64,000 nucleotides of DNA from Pseudoxanthomonas composti (GTDB lineage Bacteria; Pseudomonadota; Gammaproteobacteria; Xanthomonadales; Xanthomonadaceae): the NCBI RefSeq assembly GCF_004122095.1, contig NZ_SAWZ01000005.1, forward strand, positions 1-64,000. Reading direction: 5' to 3'. The notes beneath the pieces were generated by a model. That model searched no databases and was not told the DNA's origin. It saw only the letters and a list, made by a program, of their open reading frames with translations. Of this stretch, positions 38,595 to 48,577 are shown one piece after another; the first letter of the stretch is position 1; each line of letters opens with the position of its first letter. Position numbers and translations under genes: made by a program.

Positions 38595-39227
38595 TTAGCG
38601 ATCGACGCTGCGCACGGCGGCCACGAAACTGCGCACCCTCTCGGCATCCTTGACGCCACGCGCCGATTCCAGGCCGCTGGACACGTCCACGCCCCAGGGG
38701 CGAGCGGTCTGCACGGCCACGGCGACGTTGTCGGCGTTCAGCCCCCCGGCCAGCAGCGCCGGACGCCCCAGCTGCTGCGGCCAGCGGCGCCAGTCGAAGC
38801 GCTGGCCGCTGCCGCCGGCCTGTCCCGCGGCATGGCCATCGAGGACGAAGCCCCAGGCCGACGGATAGCGCGCCAGGCGGTCCTCGATGTCCTCGCCTTC
38901 CAGCCCGGCCATGGGCAACGCCTTCAGGAACGGACGCGCGAAGTCGGCGCAGAACGCGTCTTCCTCCTGGCCGTGGAACTGCAGCAGGTCCGGCTGGACC
39001 TGCTCGATGATCTTGCCGACATCGCTGGCGCTGTTGTCCATCAGCAAGGCCACCACCCCGATCTGTTCCGGCACCAGCTCGCGCAGCATGCGCGCCTGGC
39101 CCAGCAACAGGCGGCGCGGGCTCTCCGCGGCGAAGATCAGGCCGATGTAGTCCACGCCAAGCTCCACCGCCAGACGGACGTCTTCGGCGCGGGTCATGCC
39201 GCAGAGCTTGATGCGCGTTTGGGTCAT
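38595..39227 (-). CDS. trpF: Phosphoribosylanthranilate isomerase
   Basis: TrpF performs the third step of tryptophan synthesis, an Amadori rearrangement. The 210-residue TIM-barrel protein has KLCGMTRAEDVRLAVELGVD with catalytic Cys9. It also has LQFHGQE, LAGGLNADNV (phosphate binding) and VDVSSGLESARGVKD. The start is the ATG at 39225-39227. It is about 160 bp downstream of truA. The trpBA pair lies about 8 kb away, the receptor module being between. Confidence 0.96.
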   Translation of the reverse strand: MTQTRIKLCGMTRAEDVRLAVELGVDYIGLIFAAESPRRLLLGQARMLRELVPEQIGVVALLMDNSASDVGKIIEQVQPDLLQFHGQEEDAFCADFARPFLKALPMAGLEGEDIEDRLARYPSAWGFVLDGHAAGQAGGSGQRFDWRRWPQQLGRPALLAGGLNADNVAVAVQTARPWGVDVSSGLESARGVKDAERVRSFVAAVRSVDR

Positions 39228-39387
39228 GGGGCGATGGCATTCCGGGCGCAGCAGGATACGGCAGAATCCGGCGCCGGTCCGGGGCCAGTGCCAACGGGCC
39301 GACCGCCGCGGCGGCCAGGCCGCGCGGACCGCGCGGGTGTCCGGAATCGGCCCCCACGATCGGCGTGGCTGGCGGCTCGGCGCAGGC

Positions 39388-40203
39388 TCAGGGCCGGAAG
39401 GTGATGTCCGTGTCCGCCGGCAGCGTCACTTCCTGCGGCAGGCCCCAGTGCGCCTCGTACAGCGGCCCGAGAAAGACCAGCCCGTTTGGCGGCGCGGTCG
39501 GCCCGGCCAGGGTGCGGTCGCGGCCGGCCAGGAGTTCGGCGATCCAGTGCTCGGAGCGTTCGCCGCGACCGACCGCCAGCAGCGAGCCGACGATGTTGCG
39601 CACCATGTGGTGCAGGAAGGCGTTGGCCTGCACGCGGATGCGCACGTGCTCGCCCTCGCGCTCGACCTGGATGCGCTGGAGGTCGCGGCGCGCATGCGTG
39701 GCCTGGCACTGCACGGAGCGGAAGGCGCTGAAGTCGTTCTCGCCCAGCAGCTGCTGGGCGGCGCGATGCATCGCCTGCGCATCTAGCGGCAGCCGCTCCC
39801 AGCTGAGCTGCTGGCGGCCCAGGGCCGGGCGCACGGCGCGATTGACCAGGGTGTAGCAGTAACGCCGCGCCCGCGCGGAAAAGCGCGCGTGGAAGTCATC
39901 GCGCACCGGCGCGCACCAGCGCACGCAGACCTCCGGCGGCAGATTGGCCGTGGCGCCCAGCATCCAGCCGCGCGGATCGCGCGCAATCGGGCTGTCGAAA
40001 TGGACCACCTGCGCCACGCCGTGCACGCCTGCGTCGGTGCGGCCTGCGCAGACGCTGGCGATCGGCGCATTGGCCACGCGCGACAGCGCCGCCTCCAGCG
40101 CCGCCTGCACGGTGGGATCGGGCCGCTCGCTGCCGTGGCTGGTCAGCCGCTGCCAGCCCTGGAAGGCGCTGCCGTCGTATTCGACGCCTACTGCAAAACG
40201 CAT
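39388..40203 (-). CDS. truA: tRNA pseudouridine synthase A (positions 38-40)
   Basis: TruA isomerises uridines 38-40 in the tRNA anticodon stem. The 271-residue protein starts [20 protein letters not shown] and has the catalytic Asp57 in [31 protein letters not shown] near the C-terminus is also typical. The 270-bp gap to fimV (40204-40473) holds no gene I can support. Confidence 0.97.
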   Translation of the reverse strand: MRFAVGVEYDGSAFQGWQRLTSHGSERPDPTVQAALEAALSRVANAPIASVCAGRTDAGVHGVAQVVHFDSPIARDPRGWMLGATANLPPEVCVRWCAPVRDDFHARFSARARRYCYTLVNRAVRPALGRQQLSWERLPLDAQAMHRAAQQLLGENDFSAFRSVQCQATHARRDLQRIQVEREGEHVRIRVQANAFLHHMVRNIVGSLLAVGRGERSEHWIAELLAGRDRTLAGPTAPPNGLVFLGPLYEAHWGLPQEVTLPADTDITFRP

Positions 40204-40473
40204 CGTTCAGGACATCTCTTCAGGGCTCGGGCGGTCCGCGCTGCTTCGGCGCGCCTGCGCCACGCACAGGTGCGCGCGTGCGGTCCTGCGCGCTCGCCCG
40301 AGGCAAGACGCCGGTGCGCCGGCATGCCGATGCGATCGCCCGCGTCGAAGCGGCCGCGCGACCTGCAGACATCGCAGATCAGCACCCGCGCCCATGCCAG
40401 GAGCGGCGCCACGCAGCACCGCCGCTGCTTGCGGGAACGCCGCGGCGACCAGAGCGGCCATCGATGCCAAGCC

Positions 40474-42273
40474 CTAGCCCAGCCCGCGCAGCAGCTGCGC
40501 CGCTTCTTCGCGGGTCGCTGCGTCTTCGCCCTCGGCGATCTCGATCAACAGCGAACGCGCGGTGTCCACATCGCCCAGGTCCAGGCAGGCGATGGCCAGG
40601 TCCAGGCGCTCGCGCTCGGCCGCAGAAGCGGTCGGCAGCCTGCTCGAAGCGTTGAGCGTGGGGCCGCTGCCTGAGTGCCAGGTCGGGCGCCCGCTGGGCG
40701 CGCTGGTCCACTGCGGCGGCGCCACGTGCGGGGTCTGCTCGTCCAGCGGCGAGTGCTCCGGCACCATCACCGGCGCGTAGGTGGGCGCCGGCGCGGGCGG
40801 ACGGTCGGCGCGCAGCTCGGCGCGGAAGTCCGGGTAGTTGTTCGCGTTCGGCACGAATTCGGCCTGCGGCTCGGACGCGGCGGCAACGGATGGCGTTTGG
40901 GTCACCGCCACGGGCGCCTCCGGCTCCGCTTGCGCGGCGGTGGCCAAAGGCCGCGCCGAAGCCGTGCGCGCGAACGAGGGCGTGGTCAGCGGCGCATCCT
41001 CGCGCTTGAGCGGCGCAGGCTTGCGCCGCAGGAAGTAGCCCGCCACCAGGCCCAACACAAGCAAGGCCAGGCCGCCGAACATCCAGCCCGTGCCGCCGCC
41101 GTCGCTCTGGCGCTCGGCCAGTTGCTTCTGCGACTGCGCCAGCTCGGAGTTCTTCAGGGCGATCAGCGAGGACTGGTCCTTCTGCAGCTTCTCCAGGTCG
41201 GCCACGCGCTCGCGCAGCTCCTGCAGCTCGGTCTCGCGCGAGGCCAGGTCTTCGCGGGTCTGCCGCAGTTCTTCGTTCGCCGCCATGTCTCCCTCGCCCC
41301 CGGCCTGGGTGCCGGAATTGGTGCCTGCCTGTGCCCTGTCCTGCCCGCTCGCCGCGGCGATCTCCAGGCGCGCGCCACGCGGCTGCGCCGCTGGCGCGGC
41401 CGTGCCGCTGCTGGCCGGCTCGCCCGCCACCGGCTGCGGAATCGGCTGGCGCCCCTGCCGCCAGTCGGCGATGTGCTGGCGGACCAGCGCGGCCGCCTCA
41501 TCGACCGGCGGCAGCGCCGCGGCCCCCTCGGCCGGCATCCGCAGCACCGCGCCCTGCCGCAGCAGGTTGAGGTTGCCGTTGATGAAGGCCTCCGGATTGG
41601 CGCGCAGCAGCGCCACCATCGTCTGGTCGAGGTTGCCACCAGGATTGAGCTGCAGCGCGATCTGCGACAGCGTCTGCCCGCGCCCGACCTTCACCTCGCC
41701 CGGCGTACCGAAGACACCCGATGCCGCTGCCGGCGCCGGCGACGCCGTGGCAGCCACGGCGCGGTCCGCCGGCTGCGATGCCTGCGCCTGCGGCGCGCGC
41801 ACGATGGCATCGCTGGGCGCTGGTGTGGGCGCGCTGATCGCCGGGGCGTTGTCTTCTGCGACCACGCCCGGCGCATTGACCAAGGCCGAGTACTCGCGCA
41901 CCAGTCGGCCCTGGCCCCAGTCCACTTCCACCAGGAAGTTGACCGCGGCCTGCTGCACGGGGCTGCGGCTGGTGACGCGGATGACCGGGCGGCCGTCGCT
42001 GCCCACGGCCACGGCGAAGTCCAGCTCGCTAACCAGGCCGCGCGGGCGCTCCAGGCCGACGCGCTCGAACACCACCGGCGAGGCCAGGCCCGCACGCAGC
42101 TGCTCCAGTTCGGCCGGCTCGCTGGAAATGACCGGGATCTCGGCGACCAGCGGCTGTCCCGGCTGGGACAGCACCCGGATCTCGCCCAGTCCCAAGGCCC
42201 AGGCGCCGGCGCTGGCCGCGGCCAGCGCGACGCCCAGACACCAGCGCAGGACCGGATGGCGGCGTGCGTGCAT
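40474..42273 (-). CDS. fimV: FimV-like pilus assembly/polar hub protein
   Basis: FimV is an inner-membrane, peptidoglycan-binding protein needed for type IV pilus secretin assembly and cell-pole signalling. The 599-residue product has a signal peptide (cleavage near AWA at 26), an N-terminal FimV domain and a LysM-like region (about 195-250, GRGQTLSQIALQLNPGGN). A coiled coil follows (about 335-385), then one membrane helix (MFGGLALLVLGLVAGYFL). A disordered Pro/Ala stretch leads to the short C-terminal FimV/TPR motif (LDLAIACLDLGDVDTARSLL). It is shorter than Pseudomonas FimV (about 900), mainly in the cytoplasmic part. It lies between asd and truA. Confidence 0.93.
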   Translation of the reverse strand: MHARRHPVLRWCLGVALAAASAGAWALGLGEIRVLSQPGQPLVAEIPVISSEPAELEQLRAGLASPVVFERVGLERPRGLVSELDFAVAVGSDGRPVIRVTSRSPVQQAAVNFLVEVDWGQGRLVREYSALVNAPGVVAEDNAPAISAPTPAPSDAIVRAPQAQASQPADRAVAATASPAPAAASGVFGTPGEVKVGRGQTLSQIALQLNPGGNLDQTMVALLRANPEAFINGNLNLLRQGAVLRMPAEGAAALPPVDEAAALVRQHIADWRQGRQPIPQPVAGEPASSGTAAPAAQPRGARLEIAAASGQDRAQAGTNSGTQAGGEGDMAANEELRQTREDLASRETELQELRERVADLEKLQKDQSSLIALKNSELAQSQKQLAERQSDGGGTGWMFGGLALLVLGLVAGYFLRRKPAPLKREDAPLTTPSFARTASARPLATAAQAEPEAPVAVTQTPSVAAASEPQAEFVPNANNYPDFRAELRADRPPAPAPTYAPVMVPEHSPLDEQTPHVAPPQWTSAPSGRPTWHSGSGPTLNASSRLPTASAAERERLDLAIACLDLGDVDTARSLLIEIAEGEDAATREEAAQLLRGLG

Positions 42274-42336
42274 GGTCGGCTTTCCCCTCGTCTTGCTCGG
42301 CCGGGACTATAGCCTATCGCCCGGCCGGGCCTGGGA

Positions 42337-43371
42337 TCAGCCGGCCGATTCGGCGGCTACCAGCTCGGCCAGCTGCACCGCATTGAGCGCGGCGCCCTTG
42401 CGGATGTTGTCGGCCACCACCCACAGGTTCAGGCCGCGCGGATGCGAGAAGTCCTCGCGGATGCGGCCGACGAACACCGGGTCCTTGCCGGAGGCATGGG
42501 TCACCGGGGTCGGGTAACCGCCGGCCTCGTGGCGGTCGACCACTTCCACGCCCGCGGCCTTGCCCAGCAGCTCGCGCGCCGCTTCCGGGGTGATCTTCTT
42601 CTTGGTCTCGATGTTCACCGCCTCGGAGTGGCCGTAGAACACCGGCACGCGCACCGCGGTGGGGTTCACCTGGATGCTGCTGTCTTCCAGGATCTTCTGC
42701 GTCTCCCACACCAGCTTCATTTCTTCCTTGGTGTAGCCGTTGGGCTGGAAGTCGTCGATGTGTGGGATCAGGTTGAAGGCGATCTGCACCGGGAAGCGCT
42801 GCGGATCGATCTCCTGGAAGTTCATGATCTGCGCGGTCTGCTTGCCCAGTTCCTCAAGCGCCGAGCGACCGCCGCCGGAGACGGACTGGTAGGTCGCCAC
42901 GTTGACGCGCTCGATGCCGTACTCGCGGTGGATCGGCGCCAGCACCGGCATCAGCTGCATGGTCGAGCAGTTGGGATTGGCGATGATGCCGCGCGGGCGG
43001 TTCTTCAATGCGTGCGGGTTGACCTCGGACACCACCAGCGGCACGTCATCGTCGTAGCGGAAGGCCGAGGAGTTGTCGATCACCACCGCGCCGGCGGCGG
43101 CGAACTTGGGTGCGTACTCCTTGGACACGCTGCCGCCAGCGGAGAACAGCGCGATATCCACCTGCGAGGGATCGAAGGTGGCCAGGTCCTCCACGGTGAT
43201 CTTGCTGCCGCGGTAGTCGATCTCGCCGCCGGCCGAGCGCTCGGAGGCCAGGGCGAACAGGCGCCCGATGGGGAACTCGCGTTCGGCCAGGATGGACAGC
43301 ATGGTCTCGCCGACCGCGCCGGTGGCACCGACGATGGCGACGTTGAAACGACGGGGGGTGTTGTTGCTCAT
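42337..43371 (-). CDS. asd: Aspartate-semialdehyde dehydrogenase
   Basis: Asd reduces aspartyl phosphate to aspartate semialdehyde for lysine, methionine, threonine and diaminopimelate. The ATG at 43369-43371 gives 344 residues starting MSNNTPRRFNVAIVGATGAV with an NADP-binding motif. The catalytic Cys135 is in NPNCSTMQ, and the His-bearing segment VFYGHSEAVN is present. Upstream in-frame codons to 43416 are not supported. It lies 63 bp upstream of fimV. Confidence 0.97.
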   Translation of the reverse strand: MSNNTPRRFNVAIVGATGAVGETMLSILAEREFPIGRLFALASERSAGGEIDYRGSKITVEDLATFDPSQVDIALFSAGGSVSKEYAPKFAAAGAVVIDNSSAFRYDDDVPLVVSEVNPHALKNRPRGIIANPNCSTMQLMPVLAPIHREYGIERVNVATYQSVSGGGRSALEELGKQTAQIMNFQEIDPQRFPVQIAFNLIPHIDDFQPNGYTKEEMKLVWETQKILEDSSIQVNPTAVRVPVFYGHSEAVNIETKKKITPEAARELLGKAAGVEVVDRHEAGGYPTPVTHASGKDPVFVGRIREDFSHPRGLNLWVVADNIRKGAALNAVQLAELVAAESAG

Positions 43372-43466
43372 GAGTGTGTTGTCTTCGAGAGAATGAGATG
43401 GGGACGTTCTGGCCATGCAGTCCGGGTTCGGGGAACCTCCGCTCGGTGCACTGCGGCAGAGGCTCC

Positions 43467-44534
43467 CTATCGTTTGGCGCTGTCGGTTTTGCCCGCGCCG
43501 GTGTCGCCACCTGCAATCGCACGGCCGGCTTTGGCGGCTTTGATGGCCTCCAGGTTCAGCGCGCTCGGCGGTTGGCCGGCATCCGGGCCGGCGCCCAGGG
43601 CGGCGACCAGGTTGTCCACCGCCAGCTGCACCATCGCCTGGCGCGTGGCCAGGGTGGCGCTGCCGATGTGCGGGGTCAGCACGATGTTGTCCAGCGCCAG
43701 CAGCTCCGGGCGCACGGCCGGCTCGCCCTCGAAGACATCCAGGCCGGCGGCGGCCAGCCGGCCGTGGGCCAGCGCATCGGCCAGCGCAAGCTCATCGACG
43801 ATGCCGCCGCGGGCGATGTTCACCAGCGTGGCGGTGGGCTTCATCCTGGCCAGCGCGGCGGCATTGATGACGTGGTGCGAGGCCGGGGTGTACGGCAGCA
43901 CCAGCACCAGGTGATCGGCCTGGGACAGCAGCGTGTCCAGATCCACGTATTGGGCGCCGACCTCGCGCTCCTGCGCTTCGGGCAGGCGCGAGCGATTGTG
44001 GTACAGCACCTTCATGCCGAAGCCCAGCGCGCCGCGGCGGGCGATGCCCTGGCCGATGCGGCCCATGCCCAGGATGCCCAGGGTGGCGCCGTGGATGTCG
44101 GCGCCGAGCATGGTCTTGAACGACCACTGTTGCCATCGACCGTCCCGCAGCCAGCGCTCGGATTCGGTGATGCGGCGCGCGGCGGCCATGAGCAGCGAAA
44201 AGCCCAGATCGGCCGTGGTCTCGGTCAGCACGTCCGGCGTGTTGGTGGCCACGATGCCGGCCTTGCTCAGCGCATCCAGGTCCAGGTTGTTGTAGCCGAC
44301 GCCGACATTGGCGATGGCGCGCAGCCGGGGGGCCTGGGCGATTTCGGCGGCGCCCACGCGCTCGTTGAGCGTGACCAGCGCGCCGTCCACGCCGGCCAGG
44401 CGCTCGGCCATCAGCTCGGGCGTGTAGGCGGTGACCTGGGCGGTGGTGACCAGGTCGAAATGCGCGCCGAGCTGTTCGACGACCGCGTCGAACAGCGGCT
44501 GGCTCACCCAGACCCGGGGCCGCGCCTCAGCCAT
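43467..44534 (-). CDS. D-isomer-specific 2-hydroxyacid dehydrogenase
   Basis: A 355-residue NAD(P)-dependent dehydrogenase of the glyoxylate/hydroxypyruvate reductase type. The Rossmann motif [11 protein letters not shown] is at about 153-163. The substrate-binding Arg is in [11 protein letters not shown] and the catalytic His is in PHIGSAT. The last 35 residues ([20 protein letters not shown]) are a basic Ala/Gly tail beyond the fold. The start at 44532-44534 overlaps the aroC stop by 8 bp. Substrate is uncertain; hydroxypyruvate or glyoxylate is likely. Confidence 0.9.
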   Translation of the reverse strand: MAEARPRVWVSQPLFDAVVEQLGAHFDLVTTAQVTAYTPELMAERLAGVDGALVTLNERVGAAEIAQAPRLRAIANVGVGYNNLDLDALSKAGIVATNTPDVLTETTADLGFSLLMAAARRITESERWLRDGRWQQWSFKTMLGADIHGATLGILGMGRIGQGIARRGALGFGMKVLYHNRSRLPEAQEREVGAQYVDLDTLLSQADHLVLVLPYTPASHHVINAAALARMKPTATLVNIARGGIVDELALADALAHGRLAAAGLDVFEGEPAVRPELLALDNIVLTPHIGSATLATRQAMVQLAVDNLVAALGAGPDAGQPPSALNLEAIKAAKAGRAIAGGDTGAGKTDSAKR

Positions 44535-45639
44535 GCGCGCCGTCAGCCATGCCAGGAATGCGCGGGGTGATCGTGCCGACATCGCCGCATTGGGCGCGAT
44601 GGCGCAGCGCCTGATCCATCAGCACCAGGGCGACCATCGCCTCGGCGATCGGCGTGGCGCGGATGCCTACGCAGGGGTCGTGGCGGCCGGTGGTGATCAC
44701 ATCGACCACCTGCCCGTCCACATCCACCGTGGCGCCGGGCAGGCGCAGGCTGGAGGTGGGCTTGAGCACGATGGAGGCGGTGACCTGCTGCCCGGTGGAA
44801 ATGCCGCCGAGGATGCCGCCGGCATGGTTGGAGAGAAAGCCGTGCGGGGTGATCAGGTCGCGGTGCTCGGTGCCCTTCTGCGCGGCCGCGGCGAAGCCAT
44901 CGCCGATCTCCACGCCCTTGACCGCATTGATGCTCATCAGCGCCGCGGCGAGTTCGCCATCGAGCTTGCCGTAGATCGGCTCGCCCCAGCCCGGCGGCAC
45001 GCCGTCGGCCACCACGTCCACGCGCGCACCGACCGAGTCGCCGGACTTGCGCAGCGCATCCATGTAGGTTTCCAGTTCCGGCACCTGCAGGGCGTGCGGC
45101 CAGAAGAACGGGTTGTCCTCCACCGCGCTCCAGTCGAAACCGGCCGGCCGGATCTCCCCCAGCTGCGACAGGAAGCCACGCACGCTCACGCCGTGACGCT
45201 GTCGCAGCCACTTCTTGGCGATCACGCCGGCGGCCACGCGCATGGTGGTCTCGCGCGCCGAGCTGCGGCCGCCGCCGCGCGGGTCGCGAATGCCGTACTT
45301 CTGCCAATAGCTGTAGTCGGCATGTCCGGGACGGAACTGCGCGGCGATGTTGGTGTAGTCCTTGCTGCGCTGGTCGGTGTTGCGGATCAGCAGGCCGATC
45401 GGCGTGCCGGTGGTGCGGCCTTCGTAGACGCCGGAGAGGATCTCAATCTCGTCGGCCTCGCGGCGCGCCGAGGTGTGGCGGCTCTTGCCGGTGGCGCGAC
45501 GCTGCAGGTCATGCGCGAATTCTTCGGCGCTCAGCTCCAGCCCCGGCGGACAGCCATCAACCACGCAGCCGATGGCCGGGCCGTGGGATTCGCCGAAGGT
45601 GGTGACCGTCAGCAGCTTGCCGAAGCTGTTGGCGCTCAT
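44527..45639 (-). CDS. aroC: Chorismate synthase
   Basis: AroC makes chorismate, the precursor of tryptophan and other aromatics, using reduced FMN. From the ATG at 45637-45639 it has 370 residues, starting [20 protein letters not shown]. The family signatures [32 protein letters not shown] and [20 protein letters not shown] are all present. It overlaps prmB by 4 bp (ATGA) and the hydroxyacid dehydrogenase by 8 bp, so the three form one coupled unit. Confidence 0.98.
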   Translation of the reverse strand: MSANSFGKLLTVTTFGESHGPAIGCVVDGCPPGLELSAEEFAHDLQRRATGKSRHTSARREADEIEILSGVYEGRTTGTPIGLLIRNTDQRSKDYTNIAAQFRPGHADYSYWQKYGIRDPRGGGRSSARETTMRVAAGVIAKKWLRQRHGVSVRGFLSQLGEIRPAGFDWSAVEDNPFFWPHALQVPELETYMDALRKSGDSVGARVDVVADGVPPGWGEPIYGKLDGELAAALMSINAVKGVEIGDGFAAAAQKGTEHRDLITPHGFLSNHAGGILGGISTGQQVTASIVLKPTSSLRLPGATVDVDGQVVDVITTGRHDPCVGIRATPIAEAMVALVLMDQALRHRAQCGDVGTITPRIPGMADGAHG

Positions 45640-46565
45640 GGCCGGCTTGCAGCCAGCTCGGTGATGCGCGCGTTGTGCGCGATCAGCTCGCGGCATTCGA
45701 CCGCGAAGATGCCCATCTGCCCGACCTTGAACTCGATCCAGGCCAGGTCCAGCTCCGGCAGCAGCCGGACCAGGTGCTGCTCGGATTCGCCGACCTCACA
45801 GATCAGCAGGCCGTCCTCGGACAGGTGCAGCGGCGCATCGCGCAGGATCTTCAGCACCAGGTCCAGGCCGTCATCGCCCGCGCGCAGGCCCAGCTCCGGC
45901 TCGTAGCCGTACTCCTGCGGCAGCGCGTCGGTCTCGTCGTTGGTGACGTACGGCGGATTGGTGACGATCAGGTCGTAGTGGCGCCCTTCCAGCCCGGCGA
46001 ACAGGTTGGACTTGAGCAGCGTGAGGTTGTCCGCATGCAGGCGCGCCTTGTTCTCGGCCGCCAGCGCCAGGGCGTCGTCGCTGATGTCGGCGCCGTCCAC
46101 GTCCCAGTCGGGGTTGTAGTGGGCCATGGCGATGGCGATGCAGCCCGAGCCGGTGCACAGGTCCAACGCACGCCGTACCTGCCGGCCGGCCAGCCAGGGC
46201 TCGAAACCGGACTCGATCAGCTCGGCGATCGGCGAGCGCGGCACCAGGGCGCGCTTGTCGCTCTTGAAGCTCAGGCCGGCGAACCAGGCTTCCCCGGTCA
46301 GGTAGGCCACCGGCACGCGCTCATTGACGCGGCGCTCGAACAGCGCCAGTACCTGCAGCTTCTCCGGGGTGGTCACGCGGGCCGCGCCATAGGCCGGGCC
46401 GATGTCCGGCGGCAGGTGCAGGGTGTGCAACACCAGGAAGGTCGCCTCGTCCACCGCGTTGTCGTAACTGTGACCGAAGGTCAGCCCGGCAGCGTTGAAA
46501 CGGCTGGCACCGTAGCGGATCAGGTCGATGATGGTATGCAGTTCGGCGGCCGTATCGGCGGTCAT
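45636..46565 (-). CDS. prmB: Ribosomal protein L3 glutamine methyltransferase
   Basis: PrmB methylates the side chain of a conserved glutamine in ribosomal protein L3. The ATG at 46563-46565 gives 309 residues. It has the SAM-binding motif [16 protein letters not shown] (from residue 135) and the NPPY motif (203-206) that holds the target glutamine. The N-terminal domain ([19 protein letters not shown]) separates it from PrmC. The prmB-aroC adjacency is common in gammaproteobacteria. It is divergent from the SCO1 gene. Confidence 0.95.
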   Translation of the reverse strand: MTADTAAELHTIIDLIRYGASRFNAAGLTFGHSYDNAVDEATFLVLHTLHLPPDIGPAYGAARVTTPEKLQVLALFERRVNERVPVAYLTGEAWFAGLSFKSDKRALVPRSPIAELIESGFEPWLAGRQVRRALDLCTGSGCIAIAMAHYNPDWDVDGADISDDALALAAENKARLHADNLTLLKSNLFAGLEGRHYDLIVTNPPYVTNDETDALPQEYGYEPELGLRAGDDGLDLVLKILRDAPLHLSEDGLLICEVGESEQHLVRLLPELDLAWIEFKVGQMGIFAVECRELIAHNARITELAASRP

Positions 46566-46646
46566 GGCAGGGCGGATCGAGAGACAGCGCCCAAGTATAA
46601 AGCTGCAAGCCGCTATCATGCGGCGCTCGTTGCACGGGAAACCGAA

Positions 46647-47297
46647 ATGTTCAACCGCACCGTCGGGATCATCCTGTTGCTGGCCCTGGCCGCCGGCCTT
46701 GGCCTGCTGGCCGCCCGCAAGGTCTGGCAGCCCAAGGCCAATGGCGCCTGGCCGGAGACCTCCAGCGTCACGCTGTTTCCGCAGTCGCGGCCGCTGCCGG
46801 AGTTCGCGCTGCAGCAGTCCGATGGCACCCAGCTCACCGCTGGCGAGCTCAACGGCCATTGGACCCTGGTGTTCCTGGGCTTCACCTACTGCCCGGACGT
46901 GTGCCCAACCACGCTGGCCGAGCTGGCCAAGGCGCAGAAGCAGTGGTCCACCCTGCCCGACTCGGTGCGCCCGCGCGTGCTGTTCGTGTCGGTGGACCCT
47001 GAACGCGACTCGCCGATGCGCGCGGGGGAGTATGCCCACGCCTTCCACCGCGACACCCTGGCCGCGACCGCCGACCTGCCGACGCTGGAGAAGTTCGCCC
47101 AGTCCCTCAGCTTCGTCTTCATGAAAGCCAAGGGCGAGAACTTCGACCGCAACCCGCAGGATTACTCGGTCGACCACTCGGCCAACATCGCCGTGCTCGA
47201 CCCGAGCGGGCGCTATGCCGGCATCATCACCCCGCCCTTCAATCCCTCCGCGATCGCCAACGATCTGCAGCACCTGACCGAGGCCTCGCTGAAATGA
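46647..47297 (+). CDS. SCO1/SenC-family copper chaperone
   Basis: A 216-residue membrane-anchored thioredoxin-fold protein that delivers copper to cytochrome c oxidase or acts against oxidative stress. One N-terminal helix ([15 protein letters not shown]) anchors it. The copper-binding Cys82-x3-Cys86 (CPDVC) and a distal His in [10 protein letters not shown] are present. GGGA lies before the ATG. Its stop overlaps the psd start (ATGA), so the two are co-expressed. Confidence 0.93.
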   Translation: MFNRTVGIILLLALAAGLGLLAARKVWQPKANGAWPETSSVTLFPQSRPLPEFALQQSDGTQLTAGELNGHWTLVFLGFTYCPDVCPTTLAELAKAQKQWSTLPDSVRPRVLFVSVDPERDSPMRAGEYAHAFHRDTLAATADLPTLEKFAQSLSFVFMKAKGENFDRNPQDYSVDHSANIAVLDPSGRYAGIITPPFNPSAIANDLQHLTEASLK

Positions 47298-48142
47298 GCC
47301 TGTTCACCACCCTCACCTACGCCTTGCCGCATCGCCTGTTATCCTCCGCCGCGCGGCGCCTGGCCTACTCCACCTCGCCGGCGGTCAAGCAGCGCCTGAT
47401 CGACCTGGTGGTGGACCGCTTCAACGTCAACCTGGCCGAAGCCGCGCAGCCGGACCCGCGCGCCTACCCCACCTTCAATGCCTTCTTCACCCGCGCCCTG
47501 CGCGAGGGCGCGCGCACCGCGCATGCCGATCCCAACACGCTGGTGATGCCGGCCGATGGCCATATCAGCCAGTGCGGCCCGATCGAGGCCGGGCGGATCT
47601 TCCAGGCCAAGGGCCATCACTTCACCGCCTCGCAGCTGCTGGGCGACGATGCCTCCGCCGCGCCGTTCGAGCACGGCCGCTACGCCACGGTCTACCTGTC
47701 CCCGCGCGACTATCACCGCGTGCACATGCCGTGGACCGGGACGTTGCGCGAGACCGTGCATATCCCTGGGCGGCTTTTCAGCGTCGGCACCGATGCGGTG
47801 GCCAACGTCCGCGGCCTGTTCGCGCGCAACGAGCGCCTGGTGTGCCACTTCGATACCGACTTCGGACCGATGGCCTGCGTGATGGTCGGCGCGATGCTGG
47901 TCTCGGGCGTGGAAACGGTATGGAGCGGCGTGGAAATCCCCGAGTACGCCACCCAGGTCACACGCAAGGATTGGCGCGGCCAGAACATCACGCTCAAGCG
48001 CTTCGAGGAGATGGCGCGCTTCAACTACGGCTCGACCGTCATTGTGCTGATTCCGCCGGGCGTGGCCGAGCTGATGCCCGAGCTCCATGCCGAATCGCCG
48101 GTGCGCCTGGGACAAGCGCTCGCCAGGCGGATCGATCGCTGA
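47294..48142 (+). CDS. psd: Phosphatidylserine decarboxylase proenzyme
   Basis: Psd makes phosphatidylethanolamine from phosphatidylserine at the inner membrane. The 282-residue proenzyme self-cleaves at Gly246-Ser247 to form a pyruvoyl group; the motif is YGST where E. coli has LGST. The conserved [13 protein letters not shown] and SVGTDAV...FARNER segments are present. The alpha chain is residues 247-282. The last 129 bp of the gene form the start of a 179-bp unit repeated twice more downstream. Its product is the donor lipid for the EptA-type enzyme encoded in this window. Confidence 0.96.
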   Translation: MSLFTTLTYALPHRLLSSAARRLAYSTSPAVKQRLIDLVVDRFNVNLAEAAQPDPRAYPTFNAFFTRALREGARTAHADPNTLVMPADGHISQCGPIEAGRIFQAKGHHFTASQLLGDDASAAPFEHGRYATVYLSPRDYHRVHMPWTGTLRETVHIPGRLFSVGTDAVANVRGLFARNERLVCHFDTDFGPMACVMVGAMLVSGVETVWSGVEIPEYATQVTRKDWRGQNITLKRFEEMARFNYGSTVIVLIPPGVAELMPELHAESPVRLGQALARRIDR

Positions 48143-48523
48143 CGCGCGGCGGCGCGCCAACCTGACGGGCGCCCGAACCATTCCTCAGCGCGGCGCGCTT
48201 CAACTACGGCTCGACCGTCATCGTGCTAATCCCGCCGGGCGTGGCCGAGCTGATGCCCGAGCTCCACGCCGAATCGCCGGTGCGCCTGGGACAAGCGCTG
48301 GCCAGGCGGGTCGATCGCTGACGGGCGGCGGCGCGCCGACCTGACGGGCGCCCGAAACATTCCTCAGCGCGGCGCGCTTCAACTACGGCTCGACGGTCAT
48401 CGTGCTGATTCCGCCGGGCGTGGCCGAGCTGACGCCCGAGCTCCACGCCGAATCGCCCGTGCGCCTGGGACAAGCGCTGGCCAGGCGCATCGATCGCTGA
48501 CGCGCGGCGGCGCGCCGACCTTG
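48014..48523. repeat. 179-bp tandem triplication of the psd 3' end
   Basis: The unit starts GCGCGCTTCAACTACGGCTC. It occurs at 48014, 48193 and 48372, exactly 179 bases apart, and the last copy stops near 48523. Copy 1 is the genuine end of psd plus about 50 bases. Copies 2 and 3 carry the same coding sequence for the pyruvoyl alpha chain down to the TGA, but with no usable in-frame start. They differ from copy 1 by a few substitutions, for example ATG to ACG in copy 3. The unit is not a multiple of three, so copies are gene fragments rather than an extended protein. Confidence 0.95.
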
Positions 48524-48577
48524 GCCTAAGCAATCGGCCACGAAGAGCTTGCCCGCGTATCACCCTTGGTCGCTTTG

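Noticed and set aside
40207..40470. 87-codon minus-strand frame between truA and fimV
   Set aside because: Low-complexity Ala/Arg composition, no ribosome-binding site and no family. The gap looks non-coding.
48087..48344. Short plus-strand frame through the psd repeats
   Set aside because: It reads the repeat units out of frame with psd and is Arg/Ala/Gly-rich; it is a product of the duplication, not a gene.
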